Counted from the first letter of the stretch, positions 45,278 through 54,777 are shown. The stretch is DNA of 64,000 nt from Microterricola viridarii (GCF_900104895.1 NZ_LT629742.1:62001-126000), one strand, 5' to 3'. The notes: generated from the sequence alone by a model not told the origin. A program made the numbers and translations.

Positions 45278-47551
45278 CTAGTCGGCGGCGTTCGCGGCGG
45301 CGAGCAGTTGCTCGATCATCTCGGGCTCGACGCCCACGCCGGGGAAGCTGGCCAGGCGGCCGATGGGGAACGAGGCCATCATCTTCGCCATGCCATCGTC
45401 GGTCGCGCCCATCTCCTCGGCGTTGCCGAACATGGAGGCCATGGCCTGCATGATCATCGGGCCGGCCACCGGGTCGGCGATGAGCTCGCCGATGGAGGAG
45501 TTGGCCGTGAGCGGCAGGCGCACGGTGTCGCCGTCCACCGCGACGGTGCCGGTGAGGCGGATGTCGCGGCTGGAGGCGCCGACCGTGACCGTGTAGTCGC
45601 CGCCCTCGACGACCCAGGTGTCGACCCGGACGTCCCAGTAGGCGAGCTCGTCGCGGCGCAGCTGCACGGTCACCGCGCGGCTCTCGCCGGCGGCCAGCGC
45701 CACGGAGGCGAAGCCCTTGAGTTCCTGCGGTGCGCGCTGCACGCCGGAGCCGGCCAGGCCCGTGTAGACCTGCACGATCTCGCGGCCGTCACGCTCGCCG
45801 GTGTTGGTCACCGTGAGCGTCGCGGTGATGCCGGCGGCATCCGCCGCCAGCGCCAGGCCCGAGTACTCGAAGCTGGTGTACGAGAGGCCGTGCCCGAACG
45901 GGTACTGCACCGCCATCGAGCGGGCGTCGTACCAGCGGTACCCGACGAAGAGGCCCTCGCCGTAGCGCACGTGGCCGAACTCACCGGGGAACTCGAGGTA
46001 GGCCGGGGTGTCCTCCAGGCGCAGCGGGATCGTCTCGGCGAGGCGGCCGGACGGGTTCACCACGCCGTAGAGCACGTCGGCGGTCGCGCCGCCTCCGGCC
46101 TGGCCGAGCAGCCAGCCCTCGAGGATCGCCGGGACGCGCGCCTCGAAGCCGGACAAGCGCACGACGCCGCCGTTGGAGAGCACGAGCACGGTGCGCGGGT
46201 TGGCCGCGAGCACGGCGTCGAGCAGCGCCAGCTGGGCCGCGGGCAGCTCGATGTGCTCGCGGTCGAAGCCCTCTGACTCGTCCGCGGCCGGAACACCGAG
46301 GAAGAGCACGACGGTGTCGGCGGCGCCCGCCGCGGCAACGGCCTCGGCCCGGAGCGCCGCCGCCTCGTCGTCGGCGGAGCCCGCGAGGGTGAACCCGGCG
46401 GCGAACGCGACGCGCTCGGCGCCGACCACCCGCTCGATCTCGTCGAGCGCGTTGTCGACCTTGGTCGGGTTGATCAGCGAGCTGCCCGCGCCCTGGAAGC
46501 GCGGCGTGCGGGCAAACTCGCCGATGACGGCGACGGATGCCGACGGCGAGAGCGGCAGCAGCGCCCCCTCATTCTTCAGCAGCACGATGCTGCGGGCGGC
46601 CGCCTCGCGGGCCAGCGCGTGGTGGGCATCGGCGTCGTACGACGCGTCGGCGTCTGCCCCGGCCTGCGCCTTGAGCGCCAGTTCGATGTTGCGCTGGGCG
46701 GCGACGTCGAGAACGGCCTCCTCGAGGCGCCCGGCTCGCACCGCGGCGACCAGCTCGGCGTCGGTGCGGCCGCCGCCGCCCGGCATCTCGAGGTCGAGGC
46801 CGGCCGCGACGCCGACGACGCGCTCGTTGACGGCGCCCCAGTCGGAGACGACGACGCCGCCGAAGCCCCACTCCTCGCGCAGCACGGTGTTCAGCAGCCA
46901 CGGGTTCTCCGAGGCGTACACGCCGTTGATGCGGTTGTACGAGCACATGACGGTCCACGGCTGCTCGTCCCGGACGACGCGCTGGAAGCCGCGCAGGTAG
47001 ATCTCGCGCAGCGGCCGCGGGTCGACGTCCGAGCTCGAGCGCATGCGGTCGTTCTCCTGGTTGTTCGCGGCGAAGTGCTTGAGCGAGGTGCCGACGCCCT
47101 GGCTCTGCAGCCCGCGCACGAGCGAGGCGCCGAGAACTCCGGAGACGATCGGGTCCTCGGAGAGGTACTCGAAGTTGCGCCCGCACAGCGGCGAGCGCTT
47201 GATGTTGATGCCGGGGCCGAGCAGGACGCCGACGCCCTCCGCCCTGGCCTCCTCGCCGAGGGCGACGCCGACGCGCTCGAGCAGCTCGGTGTCGAAGCTC
47301 GAGCCGAGGGCCACGGCGGGCGGGAAGCAGGTGGCGGGAACGCTGTCGGCGAGGCCGAGGTGGTCAGAGCCCTCTCGCTGCAGGCGCACGCCGTGCGGGC
47401 CGTCGGTCAGCACGATGCGCGGCACCCCGGCGTGCTCGATCGCCTTCGTGCTCCAGAAGTCGGCGCCGCTGGTGAGCGACGCCTTCTCCTCCAGGGTGAG
47501 GCCGGCCACGATGTCAGCGGCGCGGGCGGCAATTGAGGTCGAGTCGGTCAT
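45278..47551 (-). CDS. bglX: GH3 family beta-glucosidase
   Basis: 757 residues without a signal peptide, so probably cytoplasmic. The nucleophile is D237 in VVVSDWGAVNE. KHFAANNQE (158-166) and GPGINIKRSPLCGRNFEYLSEDP are GH3 signatures. The second domain contains DESEGFDREHIELP, which supplies the acid/base glutamate candidate, and a C-terminal fibronectin-III-like domain (GREIVQVYTG...PQELKGFASVALAAGE) follows. It hydrolyses beta-linked glucosides or xylosides. Divergent from a TetR gene and near MFS and esterase genes, so it probably handles imported glycosides. Confidence 0.9.
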   Translation of the reverse strand: MTDSTSIAARAADIVAGLTLEEKASLTSGADFWSTKAIEHAGVPRIVLTDGPHGVRLQREGSDHLGLADSVPATCFPPAVALGSSFDTELLERVGVALGEEARAEGVGVLLGPGINIKRSPLCGRNFEYLSEDPIVSGVLGASLVRGLQSQGVGTSLKHFAANNQENDRMRSSSDVDPRPLREIYLRGFQRVVRDEQPWTVMCSYNRINGVYASENPWLLNTVLREEWGFGGVVVSDWGAVNERVVGVAAGLDLEMPGGGGRTDAELVAAVRAGRLEEAVLDVAAQRNIELALKAQAGADADASYDADAHHALAREAAARSIVLLKNEGALLPLSPSASVAVIGEFARTPRFQGAGSSLINPTKVDNALDEIERVVGAERVAFAAGFTLAGSADDEAAALRAEAVAAAGAADTVVLFLGVPAADESEGFDREHIELPAAQLALLDAVLAANPRTVLVLSNGGVVRLSGFEARVPAILEGWLLGQAGGGATADVLYGVVNPSGRLAETIPLRLEDTPAYLEFPGEFGHVRYGEGLFVGYRWYDARSMAVQYPFGHGLSYTSFEYSGLALAADAAGITATLTVTNTGERDGREIVQVYTGLAGSGVQRAPQELKGFASVALAAGESRAVTVQLRRDELAYWDVRVDTWVVEGGDYTVTVGASSRDIRLTGTVAVDGDTVRLPLTANSSIGELIADPVAGPMIMQAMASMFGNAEEMGATDDGMAKMMASFPIGRLASFPGVGVEPEMIEQLLAAANAAD

Positions 47552-47739
47552 GATTCTCCTTGCGTGGGGTGCTGTAGAGCGTACGAGATTCGGATGCCGT
47601 CCCGGCGAGAAACTTTGTGCGCTCGGCCGGGGTGCCGCAGGCCGTCACGCGGCGCACTCGCGCCGCCTCCCCAGCGGATCTGAACGCGTCCCGACAGCAC
47701 TGTCATGGTGGTCCTTCCGGGGAGATCGACTGCGAACAA

Positions 47740-47766
47740 TGAAAACCATACATGGTTCGGTTTTCA
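47740..47766. promoter_or_regulatory. TetR operator between bglX and its regulator
   Basis: TGAAAACC (47740-47747) and GGTTTTCA (47759-47766) are perfect inverted repeats with 11 bp between, in the 244-bp divergent region. A related site lies before the second TetR gene at 58895-58920. Binding by the adjacent TetR protein is inferred. Confidence 0.65.
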
Positions 47767-47795
47767 ATTCGCAGGAAAGTCCGTACGATTCACAT

Positions 47796-48407
47796 ATGGC
47801 ACGCAGAGGCTCATACGCAAAAGGGGTCGCCAAGCGCGACGAGATCCTGACGGAGGCCCTGCGGGTGATCGCCCGCAACGGCTACAGCCGCACCTCTGTG
47901 CGCGAGCTTGCCGACGCCGTCGGGCTGAGCCAGGCTGGGTTGCTGCACTACTTCAGCTCCAAGGAGGAGCTCTTCGCCGCCGTGCTGCAGAAGCGCGACG
48001 AGGTCGACTCCCGCGACTTCGTGAGCGGCGACGGCGACCCCTCCCTCGCCTCGCTGGCCGTCAGCGAGAACCCGTTCGGCTCGCTGGCCACGGTCATGCG
48101 GCACAACACCGAGGTCCCGGGGCTCGCCCAGCTCTACACGCGCCTGGCGGCCGAGGCGACGGATGCCAGCCACCCCGCTCACGACTTCTTCGTGCAGCGC
48201 GGCCACGAGTTCCGCGAGTACTTCGCCCGCAGCGTGCGGGCATCCCAGGCGGCGGGCAGGCTGTCCCCCGCGATCGACGCCGACAAGGTCGCCACCATCA
48301 TGATTGCCGTGGCCGACGGTCTGCAGACGCAGTGGATGATCGACCCCGAGCTCGACATGGGCGAGCACATCGACTACCTGGCGGAGCTGCTCGGTCTCGT
48401 TCCGTAG
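47796..48407 (+). CDS. TetR family regulator of the glycoside cluster
   Basis: 203 residues. ATG at 47796; homology starts with GVAKRDEILTEALRVIARNG. HTH: TSVRELADAVGLSQAGLLHYFSSKEELFAAVL. The C-terminus (SPAIDADKVATIMIAVADGLQTQWMID) is a TetR_C type also seen in the second TetR gene of this island. Divergent from bglX, with an operator in between; upstream of the MFS pair. Repression of bglX and possibly of the MFS/esterase genes in response to a sugar or aglycone is inferred. Confidence 0.88.
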   Translation: MARRGSYAKGVAKRDEILTEALRVIARNGYSRTSVRELADAVGLSQAGLLHYFSSKEELFAAVLQKRDEVDSRDFVSGDGDPSLASLAVSENPFGSLATVMRHNTEVPGLAQLYTRLAAEATDASHPAHDFFVQRGHEFREYFARSVRASQAAGRLSPAIDADKVATIMIAVADGLQTQWMIDPELDMGEHIDYLAELLGLVP

Positions 48408-48417
48408 CCACCGCCGC

Positions 48418-48449
48418 GCCGGTGCCGGGGTTTCGACCCCGGCACCGGC
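48418..48449 (+). terminator. Terminator after the TetR gene
   Basis: GCCGGTGCCGGGG (48418-48430) and CCCCGGCACCGGC (48437-48449) pair perfectly around TTTCGA, followed by ATTTT. It starts 10 bp after the stop. Confidence 0.8.
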
Positions 48450-48492
48450 ATTTTGCTGCTTGCCCACAGAGTGCTTCGGGCCCATACTCATT

Positions 48493-48509
48493 ACCAAACG
48501 CCGCTAGGT
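48493..48509. promoter_or_regulatory. Imperfect palindrome before MFS gene 1
   Basis: ACCAAACGCCGCTAGGT, 70 bp upstream of the MFS start, within a CATACTCATTACC context that is repeated before MFS gene 2. Six of eight arm positions pair. It looks like a weakened copy of the site at 50003-50019. Confidence 0.5.
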
Positions 48510-48579
48510 TTTAGGCGCCCAGCGGCGCGTTTTGTGTTCGACCCCGCACCACCACTGTTTCTCAATGAAGAGGAGAGTC

Positions 48580-49875
48580 GTGTCCACAACATCGCCCAAC
48601 CCAGAGCTCGCGGATGACGGCCGCACCGCCGTCACCTCGACCGGGATGCAGAGTCCCGTTGCCACCAAGAGGCTGCTGCCGTCGATCGCCGTCTTGTCGG
48701 TGTTCGTGTTCGCCACCTACGCCGGCGTCATCGGCATCCTGCTCCCCGCCCAGGTCGCGCAGATCGACCCAGACCCGGTCGCCAAGGTCGCCAACTTCGG
48801 CCTCGTCAGCTCGATCTCGTTCGTCTTCACCCTGTTCGCCCAGCCCGTCGTCGGCGCCTTCAGCGACCGCACCCGCAACAGGCTCGGCCGCCGCGCCCCG
48901 TGGATGCTGATCGGCGCCTCCGTCGCGATGATCTTCCTGCTCGGCATGGGCGGAATGCAGAACATCCTCTGGGTCACGGTCTTCTGGGTCGTGATCCAGG
49001 TGTCGATGAACGCGGTGCAGGGCCCGCTCAGCGCCGTCGTGCCCGACCGCTTCCCCCGCTCCAAGCGCGGCGTCGCCTCGGCCATGGCCGGCGTCGGCAT
49101 GATGCTCGGCAGCGTCGTCGGAACCGTTGTCGCCGCCCAGTTCGTGGCGAACATCGGCATCGGCTACGCGGTCTTCGGCATCGGCGTCCTCGTCGTGACC
49201 GCGCTCTACGTCGTCGTCAACAAGGACTACCCCAGCGGCGGCGCCGTCGTCGAGCCGTGGAGCTGGGCAGCCTTCCTGAAGGGCTTCTGGATCAACCCGA
49301 AGCGGAACCCGGACTTCTTCTGGGCCTTCACCGCCCGCTTCCTGTTCATCCTCGGCTACTTCGTGATCGCGGCATACAACCTCTACCTGCTGCAGGACTA
49401 CATCGGCATGGAGCTCGAAACGGCTGCCGCCTCGGCCGCCACGCTCGCCATGGCCGGCCTGCTGCCCACCATCATCTCGATCGCCCTGGCCGGCTGGTGG
49501 AGCGACAAGATCGGCCGCCGCAAGGTCTTCATCTACGCGGCCACCGTGATCATGATCATCGGCCTGGCCTTCCCGCTGCTCATGCCCACCTTCGAGGGCA
49601 TGCTGATCATGAACATCATCAACGGTTTCGGATTCGGGCTCTACATGGCCTGCGACACCGCCCTGATGACCGAGGTGCTGCCGGGCGGCGGCACCGCGGC
49701 CGGCAAGGACCTCGGCATCCTGAACGTCGCCACCAACATCCCCCAGGCGCTCAGCCCGGCCGTCGCCGGCTTCATCATCCTCGCGCTCGGCGGCTATTCG
49801 GCCCTGTTCGTCTTTGCGATGATCGCGGTCGTCGCCGCCGCGCTCGCGCTGATACCGATCAAGGGCGTCCGCTAA
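48580..49875 (+). CDS. MFS transporter, copy 1
   Basis: 431 residues, 12 transmembrane helices. The loop motif SDRTRNRLGRRAPWMLIGA is the glycoside-pentoside-hexuronide/cation-symporter or sugar-porter type MFS motif A. The second half has WWSDKIGRRKVFIYAATV. I chose the GTG start at 48580 because GAGGAGAG lies 3-5 bp upstream. It is about 80% identical by eye to the next gene. Neighbouring hydrolases suggest import of a glycoside or ester substrate. A hairpin terminator follows. Confidence 0.87.
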   Translation: MSTTSPNPELADDGRTAVTSTGMQSPVATKRLLPSIAVLSVFVFATYAGVIGILLPAQVAQIDPDPVAKVANFGLVSSISFVFTLFAQPVVGAFSDRTRNRLGRRAPWMLIGASVAMIFLLGMGGMQNILWVTVFWVVIQVSMNAVQGPLSAVVPDRFPRSKRGVASAMAGVGMMLGSVVGTVVAAQFVANIGIGYAVFGIGVLVVTALYVVVNKDYPSGGAVVEPWSWAAFLKGFWINPKRNPDFFWAFTARFLFILGYFVIAAYNLYLLQDYIGMELETAAASAATLAMAGLLPTIISIALAGWWSDKIGRRKVFIYAATVIMIIGLAFPLLMPTFEGMLIMNIINGFGFGLYMACDTALMTEVLPGGGTAAGKDLGILNVATNIPQALSPAVAGFIILALGGYSALFVFAMIAVVAAALALIPIKGVR

Positions 49876-49882
49876 CACGCGG

Positions 49883-49921
49883 GAGGCTCCGTCCGCCCTG
49901 CCACGGTGCGGACGGAGCCTC
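49883..49921 (+). terminator. Terminator after MFS gene 1
   Basis: GAGGCTCCGTCCGC (49883-49896) and GCGGACGGAGCCTC (49908-49921) are perfect arms with an 11-nt loop, 7 bp after the stop. It indicates that copy 2 has its own promoter. Confidence 0.8.
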
Positions 49922-50002
49922 TCGCATGTTCGCTGCGGCCGCCGTGATGAGCCAGCTGCGGAGCGGCGTTTGCTCTCTGACCCGATGAGGCTCATACTCA
50001 TT

Positions 50003-50019
50003 ACCGAACGTCGTTTGGT
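50003..50019. promoter_or_regulatory. Palindrome before MFS gene 2
   Basis: ACCGAACG-T-CGTTTGGT: two 8-bp arms with a single G-T mismatch around a central T, 73 bp before the MFS start and preceded by the same CATACTCATTACC context as the site before copy 1. A LacI- or TetR-size operator is inferred. Confidence 0.6.
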
Positions 50020-50092
50020 TTTAACGGTGTTTGCGGAAGTGAGAGGGCGCACAGCCCCGCCGCGCCGCTGTTTCTCAATGAAGAGGAGAGTC

Positions 50093-51388
50093 GTGCCCAC
50101 CCCATCCACCACCCCGGAGCTCGCCGACGACGGCCGCACCGCGCTGACATCGACCGCAATGCAGAGCCCGGTGGCCACCCGGCGCCTGCTGCCATCGATC
50201 GCGATCCTGTCGGTCTTCGTGTTCGCCACCTACGGCGCCGTGATCGGCATCCTGCTCCCGGCTCAGATCGCAACGATCGATCCCGACCCGCTCGCCAAGG
50301 TCGCCAACTTCGGGCTCGTCAGCTCGGTCTCGTTCGTCTTCACCCTCTTCGCCCAGCCGATCGTGGGCGCGTTGAGCGACCGCACCCGCAGCCGGCTCGG
50401 CCGCCGCGCACCGTGGATGCTCATCGGAGCCTCCGTCGCGATGATCTTCCTGCTCGGCATGGGCGGCATGCAGAACGTGCTGCTGATCGCGGCGTTCTGG
50501 GCCACGATCCAGGTGTCGATGAACGCCATCCAGGGCCCGCTCAGCGCCGTCGTGCCCGATCGCTTCCCCCGCTCCAAGCGCGGCGTCGCCTCGGCCATGG
50601 CCGGTCTCGGCTCGATGCTCGGCGGTGTCCTCGGAACCGTCGTCGCCGCCCAGTTCGTGAACAACGTCGGCATCGGCTACGCGATCTTCGGCATCGGCGT
50701 GCTCGTCGCGACCGTGCTGTACGTGTTCGTCAACAAGGACACCTCCAGCGTCGGGGCAGTCGTCGAGCCCTGGAGCTGGAAGAACTTCCTGACCGGCTTC
50801 TGGATCAACCCGAAGCAGCACCCCGACTTCGCCTGGGCGTTCGCCGGCCGCTTCCTGTTCATCCTCGGCTACTTCGTGATCACCGCCTACAGCCTGTACC
50901 TGCTGCAGGACTACATCGGCCTGCCGTTGGAGGAGGCGGCCAGCACCGCGGCCCTGCTCTCGGCGGCCGGCCTGGTGCCGATTCTGGTCTCGATCTCGCT
51001 CGCCGGATGGTGGAGCGACAAGATCGGGCGCCGCAAGGTCTTCATCTACGCCGCCACCGTCATCATGGTCATCTCCCTGGCCTTCCCGCTGCTCATGCCC
51101 ACCGTCACCGGCATGCTCATCATGAACATCGTCAGCGGCTTCGGCTTCGGCTTCTACATGGCCTGCGACGCGGCCCTGATGACCGAGGTGCTCCCGGGCG
51201 GCGGTACCGCGGCCGGCAAGGACCTCGGCATCCTGAACGTCGCCACCAACATCCCGCAGGCGCTCAGCCCGGCCGTCGCCGGACTCATCATCACCTTCGC
51301 CGGCGGCTACCAGGCCCTGTTCGTCTTCGCCATGATCGCGGTCACACTGGCCGCGATCGTCCTGGCGCCCATCAAGAGCGTTCGCTAG
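50093..51388 (+). CDS. MFS transporter, copy 2
   Basis: 431 residues, exactly the length of copy 1 and collinear with it. The same motifs occur: SDRTRSRLGRRAPWMLIGA, AVVPDRFPRSKRGVASAMAG and WWSDKIGRRKVFIYAATV, with identical ends (PIKSVR versus PIKGVR). GTG start at 50093 with GAGGAGAG upstream. The esterase gene follows 9 bp later, so they form an operon. Differences concentrate in helices 7-9 (SLYLLQDYIGLPLEEAAST), suggesting a different substrate preference. Confidence 0.88.
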   Translation: MPTPSTTPELADDGRTALTSTAMQSPVATRRLLPSIAILSVFVFATYGAVIGILLPAQIATIDPDPLAKVANFGLVSSVSFVFTLFAQPIVGALSDRTRSRLGRRAPWMLIGASVAMIFLLGMGGMQNVLLIAAFWATIQVSMNAIQGPLSAVVPDRFPRSKRGVASAMAGLGSMLGGVLGTVVAAQFVNNVGIGYAIFGIGVLVATVLYVFVNKDTSSVGAVVEPWSWKNFLTGFWINPKQHPDFAWAFAGRFLFILGYFVITAYSLYLLQDYIGLPLEEAASTAALLSAAGLVPILVSISLAGWWSDKIGRRKVFIYAATVIMVISLAFPLLMPTVTGMLIMNIVSGFGFGFYMACDAALMTEVLPGGGTAAGKDLGILNVATNIPQALSPAVAGLIITFAGGYQALFVFAMIAVTLAAIVLAPIKSVR

Positions 51389-51397
51389 GAGAACCAG

Positions 51398-52954
51398 ATG
51401 ACCACCACATCCCCGCTCGTCCAGACCACTGCCGGTGTCGTGCGCGGCTTCTGGCGCGAGCCAACGGATGCCGCGGGCGTCCCCTCCGCGGCGTTCCTCG
51501 GCATCCCGTTCGCCGAGCCGCCCGTCGGCGAGCTGCGCTTCGCCGCCCCTGTGCCGCACCAGGCCTGGGAGGGCGTGCGCGACGCCGTCGAGTTCGGTGC
51601 CACCCCGCACCGCGAGGTGCAGGGGGAGATCACGCTGATCCCCGAGCCCGCCTTCCCCGGCGACTCGACGCTGAACGTCAACGTGTTCACACCGGCCCCG
51701 CTCGCCCCCGGCACGGACGCGGCGGAATCCGCCGGTCTGCCCGTGCTCGTCTACATCCACGGCGGCGGCTACGTCAGCGGCTCCCCGTCGAGCCCCTGGT
51801 ACGACGGCGCCCCCTTCAACCGCGACGGCGTCATCGTCGTGTCCGTCTCGTACCGCCTCGGCTTCCACGGCTTCGGCTACATCGAGGATGCCCCGATGAA
51901 CCGCGGCGTGCTCGACTGGCTGCTCGCCCTCGAGTGGGTGCAGGACAACATCGCGGCCTTCGGCGGCGACCCGCGGCAGGTCACCCTCGCCGGCCAGTCT
52001 GCCGGCGGCGGCGCCGTGCTCACGCTGCTCGGCATGCCGAGCGCGCAACACCTATTCCGCGGCGTCTACTCGATCTCGGGCGTGCCCACCAAGGGCGGCA
52101 TGGCCGAAGAGGCGGAGGCCGTCGGCCGCAAGCTCGCCGAACTCGGCGGCGTCCCGCCCACCCGCGCCGGACTCGGCACGCTGTCCGAGGCGCGCATCCT
52201 CGAGCTGCAGGCCGCGGCCTCCCCGATGAGCATGGAGGGTGACCCGAACGACCCGATCGCCGGCCTCGTCGGCCTGGTCAACGGCGGCCTCGTGCTCGGC
52301 CCGGTCGTCGACGGCGAGCTCATCCCGCTCTCGAGCCGGGACGCCTACGCCGCGGGCATTGGCGCCGACAAGGCGCTGATCCTCGGAGCCACCGACCAGG
52401 AGTTCAACATGATCCTGGCGGGCGCGAAGGAGGCCCTCGCAGCTGTTCCGCCCGCCGCCCTGCTCAGCCGCCTGGTCAGCTCGCCCGAGACGATCGAGGC
52501 CTACCTCGCCAGCCACGAGGGCCTCGACACCGCCGATGTCGTCGGCCAGTACCTGACGGACGTGATGTTCCGTGCCCCGAACGTTGAGGTTGTCGAGGCA
52601 CGCACCGCGTACGCCGCGGGTGACGCAACCGCGGCCGGAACCTGGGTCTACCGCTTCTCCTGGGCCTCGCCGACCATCGGCAGCTCCTGCCACTGCCTCG
52701 ACGTGCCGTTCTTCTTCGACCAGCTGGGCGCGGACCGCGTGGCCGATGTCGCCGGCGGCTCGCCCTCGCAGCTGCTGGCCGACGAGGTGCACGGCGGCGC
52801 GCTGGCGCTGATCAAGGACGCCGCGGGCAACTGGCCGGCGTGGAACAGCGCCGACCGCCAGGCGCGCGTCTACGACGACCCCGCCTCCTCTGTGGAGACC
52901 AATGCCTTCGCCGAGCTGCGGATGCTGCTGACCGAGAACGTGCCCGCCGCGTAA
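51398..52954 (+). CDS. Type-B carboxylesterase, copy 1
   Basis: 518 residues. The oxyanion motif is HGGGY (121-125) and the nucleophile S201 in GQSAGGG. SDE-type context NRGVLDWLLALEWVQDNIAAFGGDP precedes it, and SCHCLDVPFFFDQ near residue 430 brings the catalytic histidine region. This is the carboxylesterase/para-nitrobenzyl-esterase family. No signal peptide: cytoplasmic hydrolysis of an imported ester is expected. ATG with AGGAGAA 5 bp upstream, in an operon with MFS copy 2. Confidence 0.9.
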   Translation: MTTTSPLVQTTAGVVRGFWREPTDAAGVPSAAFLGIPFAEPPVGELRFAAPVPHQAWEGVRDAVEFGATPHREVQGEITLIPEPAFPGDSTLNVNVFTPAPLAPGTDAAESAGLPVLVYIHGGGYVSGSPSSPWYDGAPFNRDGVIVVSVSYRLGFHGFGYIEDAPMNRGVLDWLLALEWVQDNIAAFGGDPRQVTLAGQSAGGGAVLTLLGMPSAQHLFRGVYSISGVPTKGGMAEEAEAVGRKLAELGGVPPTRAGLGTLSEARILELQAAASPMSMEGDPNDPIAGLVGLVNGGLVLGPVVDGELIPLSSRDAYAAGIGADKALILGATDQEFNMILAGAKEALAAVPPAALLSRLVSSPETIEAYLASHEGLDTADVVGQYLTDVMFRAPNVEVVEARTAYAAGDATAAGTWVYRFSWASPTIGSSCHCLDVPFFFDQLGADRVADVAGGSPSQLLADEVHGGALALIKDAAGNWPAWNSADRQARVYDDPASSVETNAFAELRMLLTENVPAA

Positions 52955-52978
52955 CGAGTGGGAACATTGCCACCGGGT

Positions 52979-53015
52979 GAGCCCGTCGAGGTCCCGTGCG
53001 GATCTCGACGGGCTC
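52979..53015 (+). terminator. Terminator between the esterase genes
   Basis: GAGCCCGTCGAG (52979-52990) and CTCGACGGGCTC (53004-53015) pair perfectly with a 13-nt loop. The arm resembles the GAGCCTGTCGAAA fragment of the dispersed repeat family. Confidence 0.65.
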
Positions 53016-53075
53016 GCTCGGCGGTAGTGCAGAATCAACACCAACTGAATCAGCAGTGAGCCAGAGGAAGCAGCC

Positions 53076-54650
53076 ATGACTGAGCAAACCGATTTCGACA
53101 TCACCGTCGCCCCCGAGGTGCGCACCACGGCCGGAACCGTGCGCGGCCTCTGGCGCGCCCCGCGTGGCGGCACCGGGCTGGCATCCGCGGCTTTCCTGGG
53201 CATTCCGTTCGCCGAGGCACCGGTCGGCCCGTTGCGCTTCGCTGCCCCCGTGCCGCACACGGCCTGGGAGGGCGTGCGCGACGCGCTGGAGATGGCACCG
53301 ACCCCGCAGCGGCAGACCCTCTCCGAGATCACGCTCATCCCCGAGCCGTCGATCGAGGGCGAGTCCACCCTGAACCTCAACGTGTTCACCCCCGCGCCGG
53401 CCGCCGCGGCATCCGCCGGCCTGCCGGTGATGGTCTACATCCACGGCGGCGGCTACACGGCCGGCTCGCCGGCCAGCCCCTGGTACGACGGTGCGGCGTT
53501 CAACCGCGACGGCGTCGTCACCGTGTCGATCTCGTATCGGCTCGGCTTCGACGGCTTCGGCTGCATCGACGACGCCCCCGACAACCGCGGCGTGCTCGAC
53601 TGGCTGCTCGCCCTGGAGTGGGTGCAGCAGAACATCGCCGCGTTCGGCGGCGACCCCGCCCGCGTCACGATCGCCGGCCAGTCGGCCGGCGGCGGCGCCG
53701 TGCTCACCCTGCTCGGCATGGAGGCGGCCCAGCACCTGTTCAGCGGCGTCTACTGCATCTCCGGCGCCGTCGGCGATGTCGAGCGCCCCCGCGCGCAGCA
53801 GCTGGCCCGCCGCCTGGCCGAGCTCGCCGGCGTGCCGGCGACCCGCGAGGGCTTCGCCAGCCTCAGCGAGGAGCGCATCCTCGAACTGCAGCAGAAGGCG
53901 CAGGAACCGGCCGATGGCCCCGGCAACCCGCTCGACATGCTGGGCCGGATGATCGCGGAGGGCCTCGCGCTCGGCCCGATGATCGACGGGGCGCTCATCC
54001 AGCGGCCGACCCTGGAGTCGTTCAGCCGCGGCGTCGGCGCCGACAAGCCCCTGGTGCTGGGCGCCACCGACGACGAGTTCTCGATGGCGCTGGACGAGGC
54101 CAAGGGCAAGCTGCGCTTCATCCCGAAGAGCTTCATGCTCGGCAAGGCCGGACTCGGCAAGGTCAAGCGCAAGGCCTACTTCGCAGCGAACCCGGATGTC
54201 GCCAAGCGCGACACCGCGGGAGCCGTCGGGCGCTACATGACCGACGCGATGTTCCGCACCGCCGTGCTGAAGGTGACAGAGGCGCGCGAGTCCGGCGCGG
54301 CCACCGGCACGAGCGCGGCATCCGCCCCCACCTGGGTGTACCGCTTCTCGTGGCCCTCCCCCGTGTTCAAGTACGCCATGCACTGCCTCGACGTGCCGTT
54401 CTTCTTCGACTGCCTCGACAGCGTGCGGATCGACGCCCTCGCCGGCGCCAACCCGCCGCAGGCGCTGGCCGACGAGCTGCACGCGGAGGCCGTGGCCTTC
54501 GTGAGCACCGGCGTCGCCCCGTGGCCGAAATACACCGAGAACGCCCGCGCCACCCGGGTCTTCGACCTGCCGTCGTCGGTCATCGCCGACGGTTACGGCG
54601 GCGTGCGCCCGCTGCTCGCCCAGCCAGCGCGGGAGACGGTCTCCGCCTAG
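53076..54650 (+). CDS. Type-B carboxylesterase, copy 2
   Basis: 524 residues, collinear with copy 1. HGGGY at 123-127, nucleophile S203 in GQSAGGG, and MHCLDVPFFFDC carrying the histidine region. LGIPFAEAPVGPLRFAAPVP is shared with copy 1. It starts 121 bp after copy 1 with a terminator between, so it may be transcribed separately. The two genes arose by tandem duplication and have since diverged, most strongly in residues 215-400. Confidence 0.9.
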   Translation: MTEQTDFDITVAPEVRTTAGTVRGLWRAPRGGTGLASAAFLGIPFAEAPVGPLRFAAPVPHTAWEGVRDALEMAPTPQRQTLSEITLIPEPSIEGESTLNLNVFTPAPAAAASAGLPVMVYIHGGGYTAGSPASPWYDGAAFNRDGVVTVSISYRLGFDGFGCIDDAPDNRGVLDWLLALEWVQQNIAAFGGDPARVTIAGQSAGGGAVLTLLGMEAAQHLFSGVYCISGAVGDVERPRAQQLARRLAELAGVPATREGFASLSEERILELQQKAQEPADGPGNPLDMLGRMIAEGLALGPMIDGALIQRPTLESFSRGVGADKPLVLGATDDEFSMALDEAKGKLRFIPKSFMLGKAGLGKVKRKAYFAANPDVAKRDTAGAVGRYMTDAMFRTAVLKVTEARESGAATGTSAASAPTWVYRFSWPSPVFKYAMHCLDVPFFFDCLDSVRIDALAGANPPQALADELHAEAVAFVSTGVAPWPKYTENARATRVFDLPSSVIADGYGGVRPLLAQPARETVSA

Positions 54651-54739
54651 CCGCGGCCCCGCCGCCGCACAGCCCCGCGCGCCCCGGCCCTACACTGGGG
54701 CGCGCGGGCGCTCGGGAGGGTTTCCCGTTGGCTCCCTCT

Positions 54740-54777
54740 CCCGTTGGCTCGAGGGAGCGCCAGCGACCGAAGCCAAT
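54740..54777 (-). repeat. Short dispersed repeat, inverted copy
   Basis: Reverse complement of the ATTGGCTTCGGTCGCTGG...CTCGAGCCAACGG element, with the family's inverted ends. It lies 90 bp after the esterase gene and 43 bp before trpF. Confidence 0.75.
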
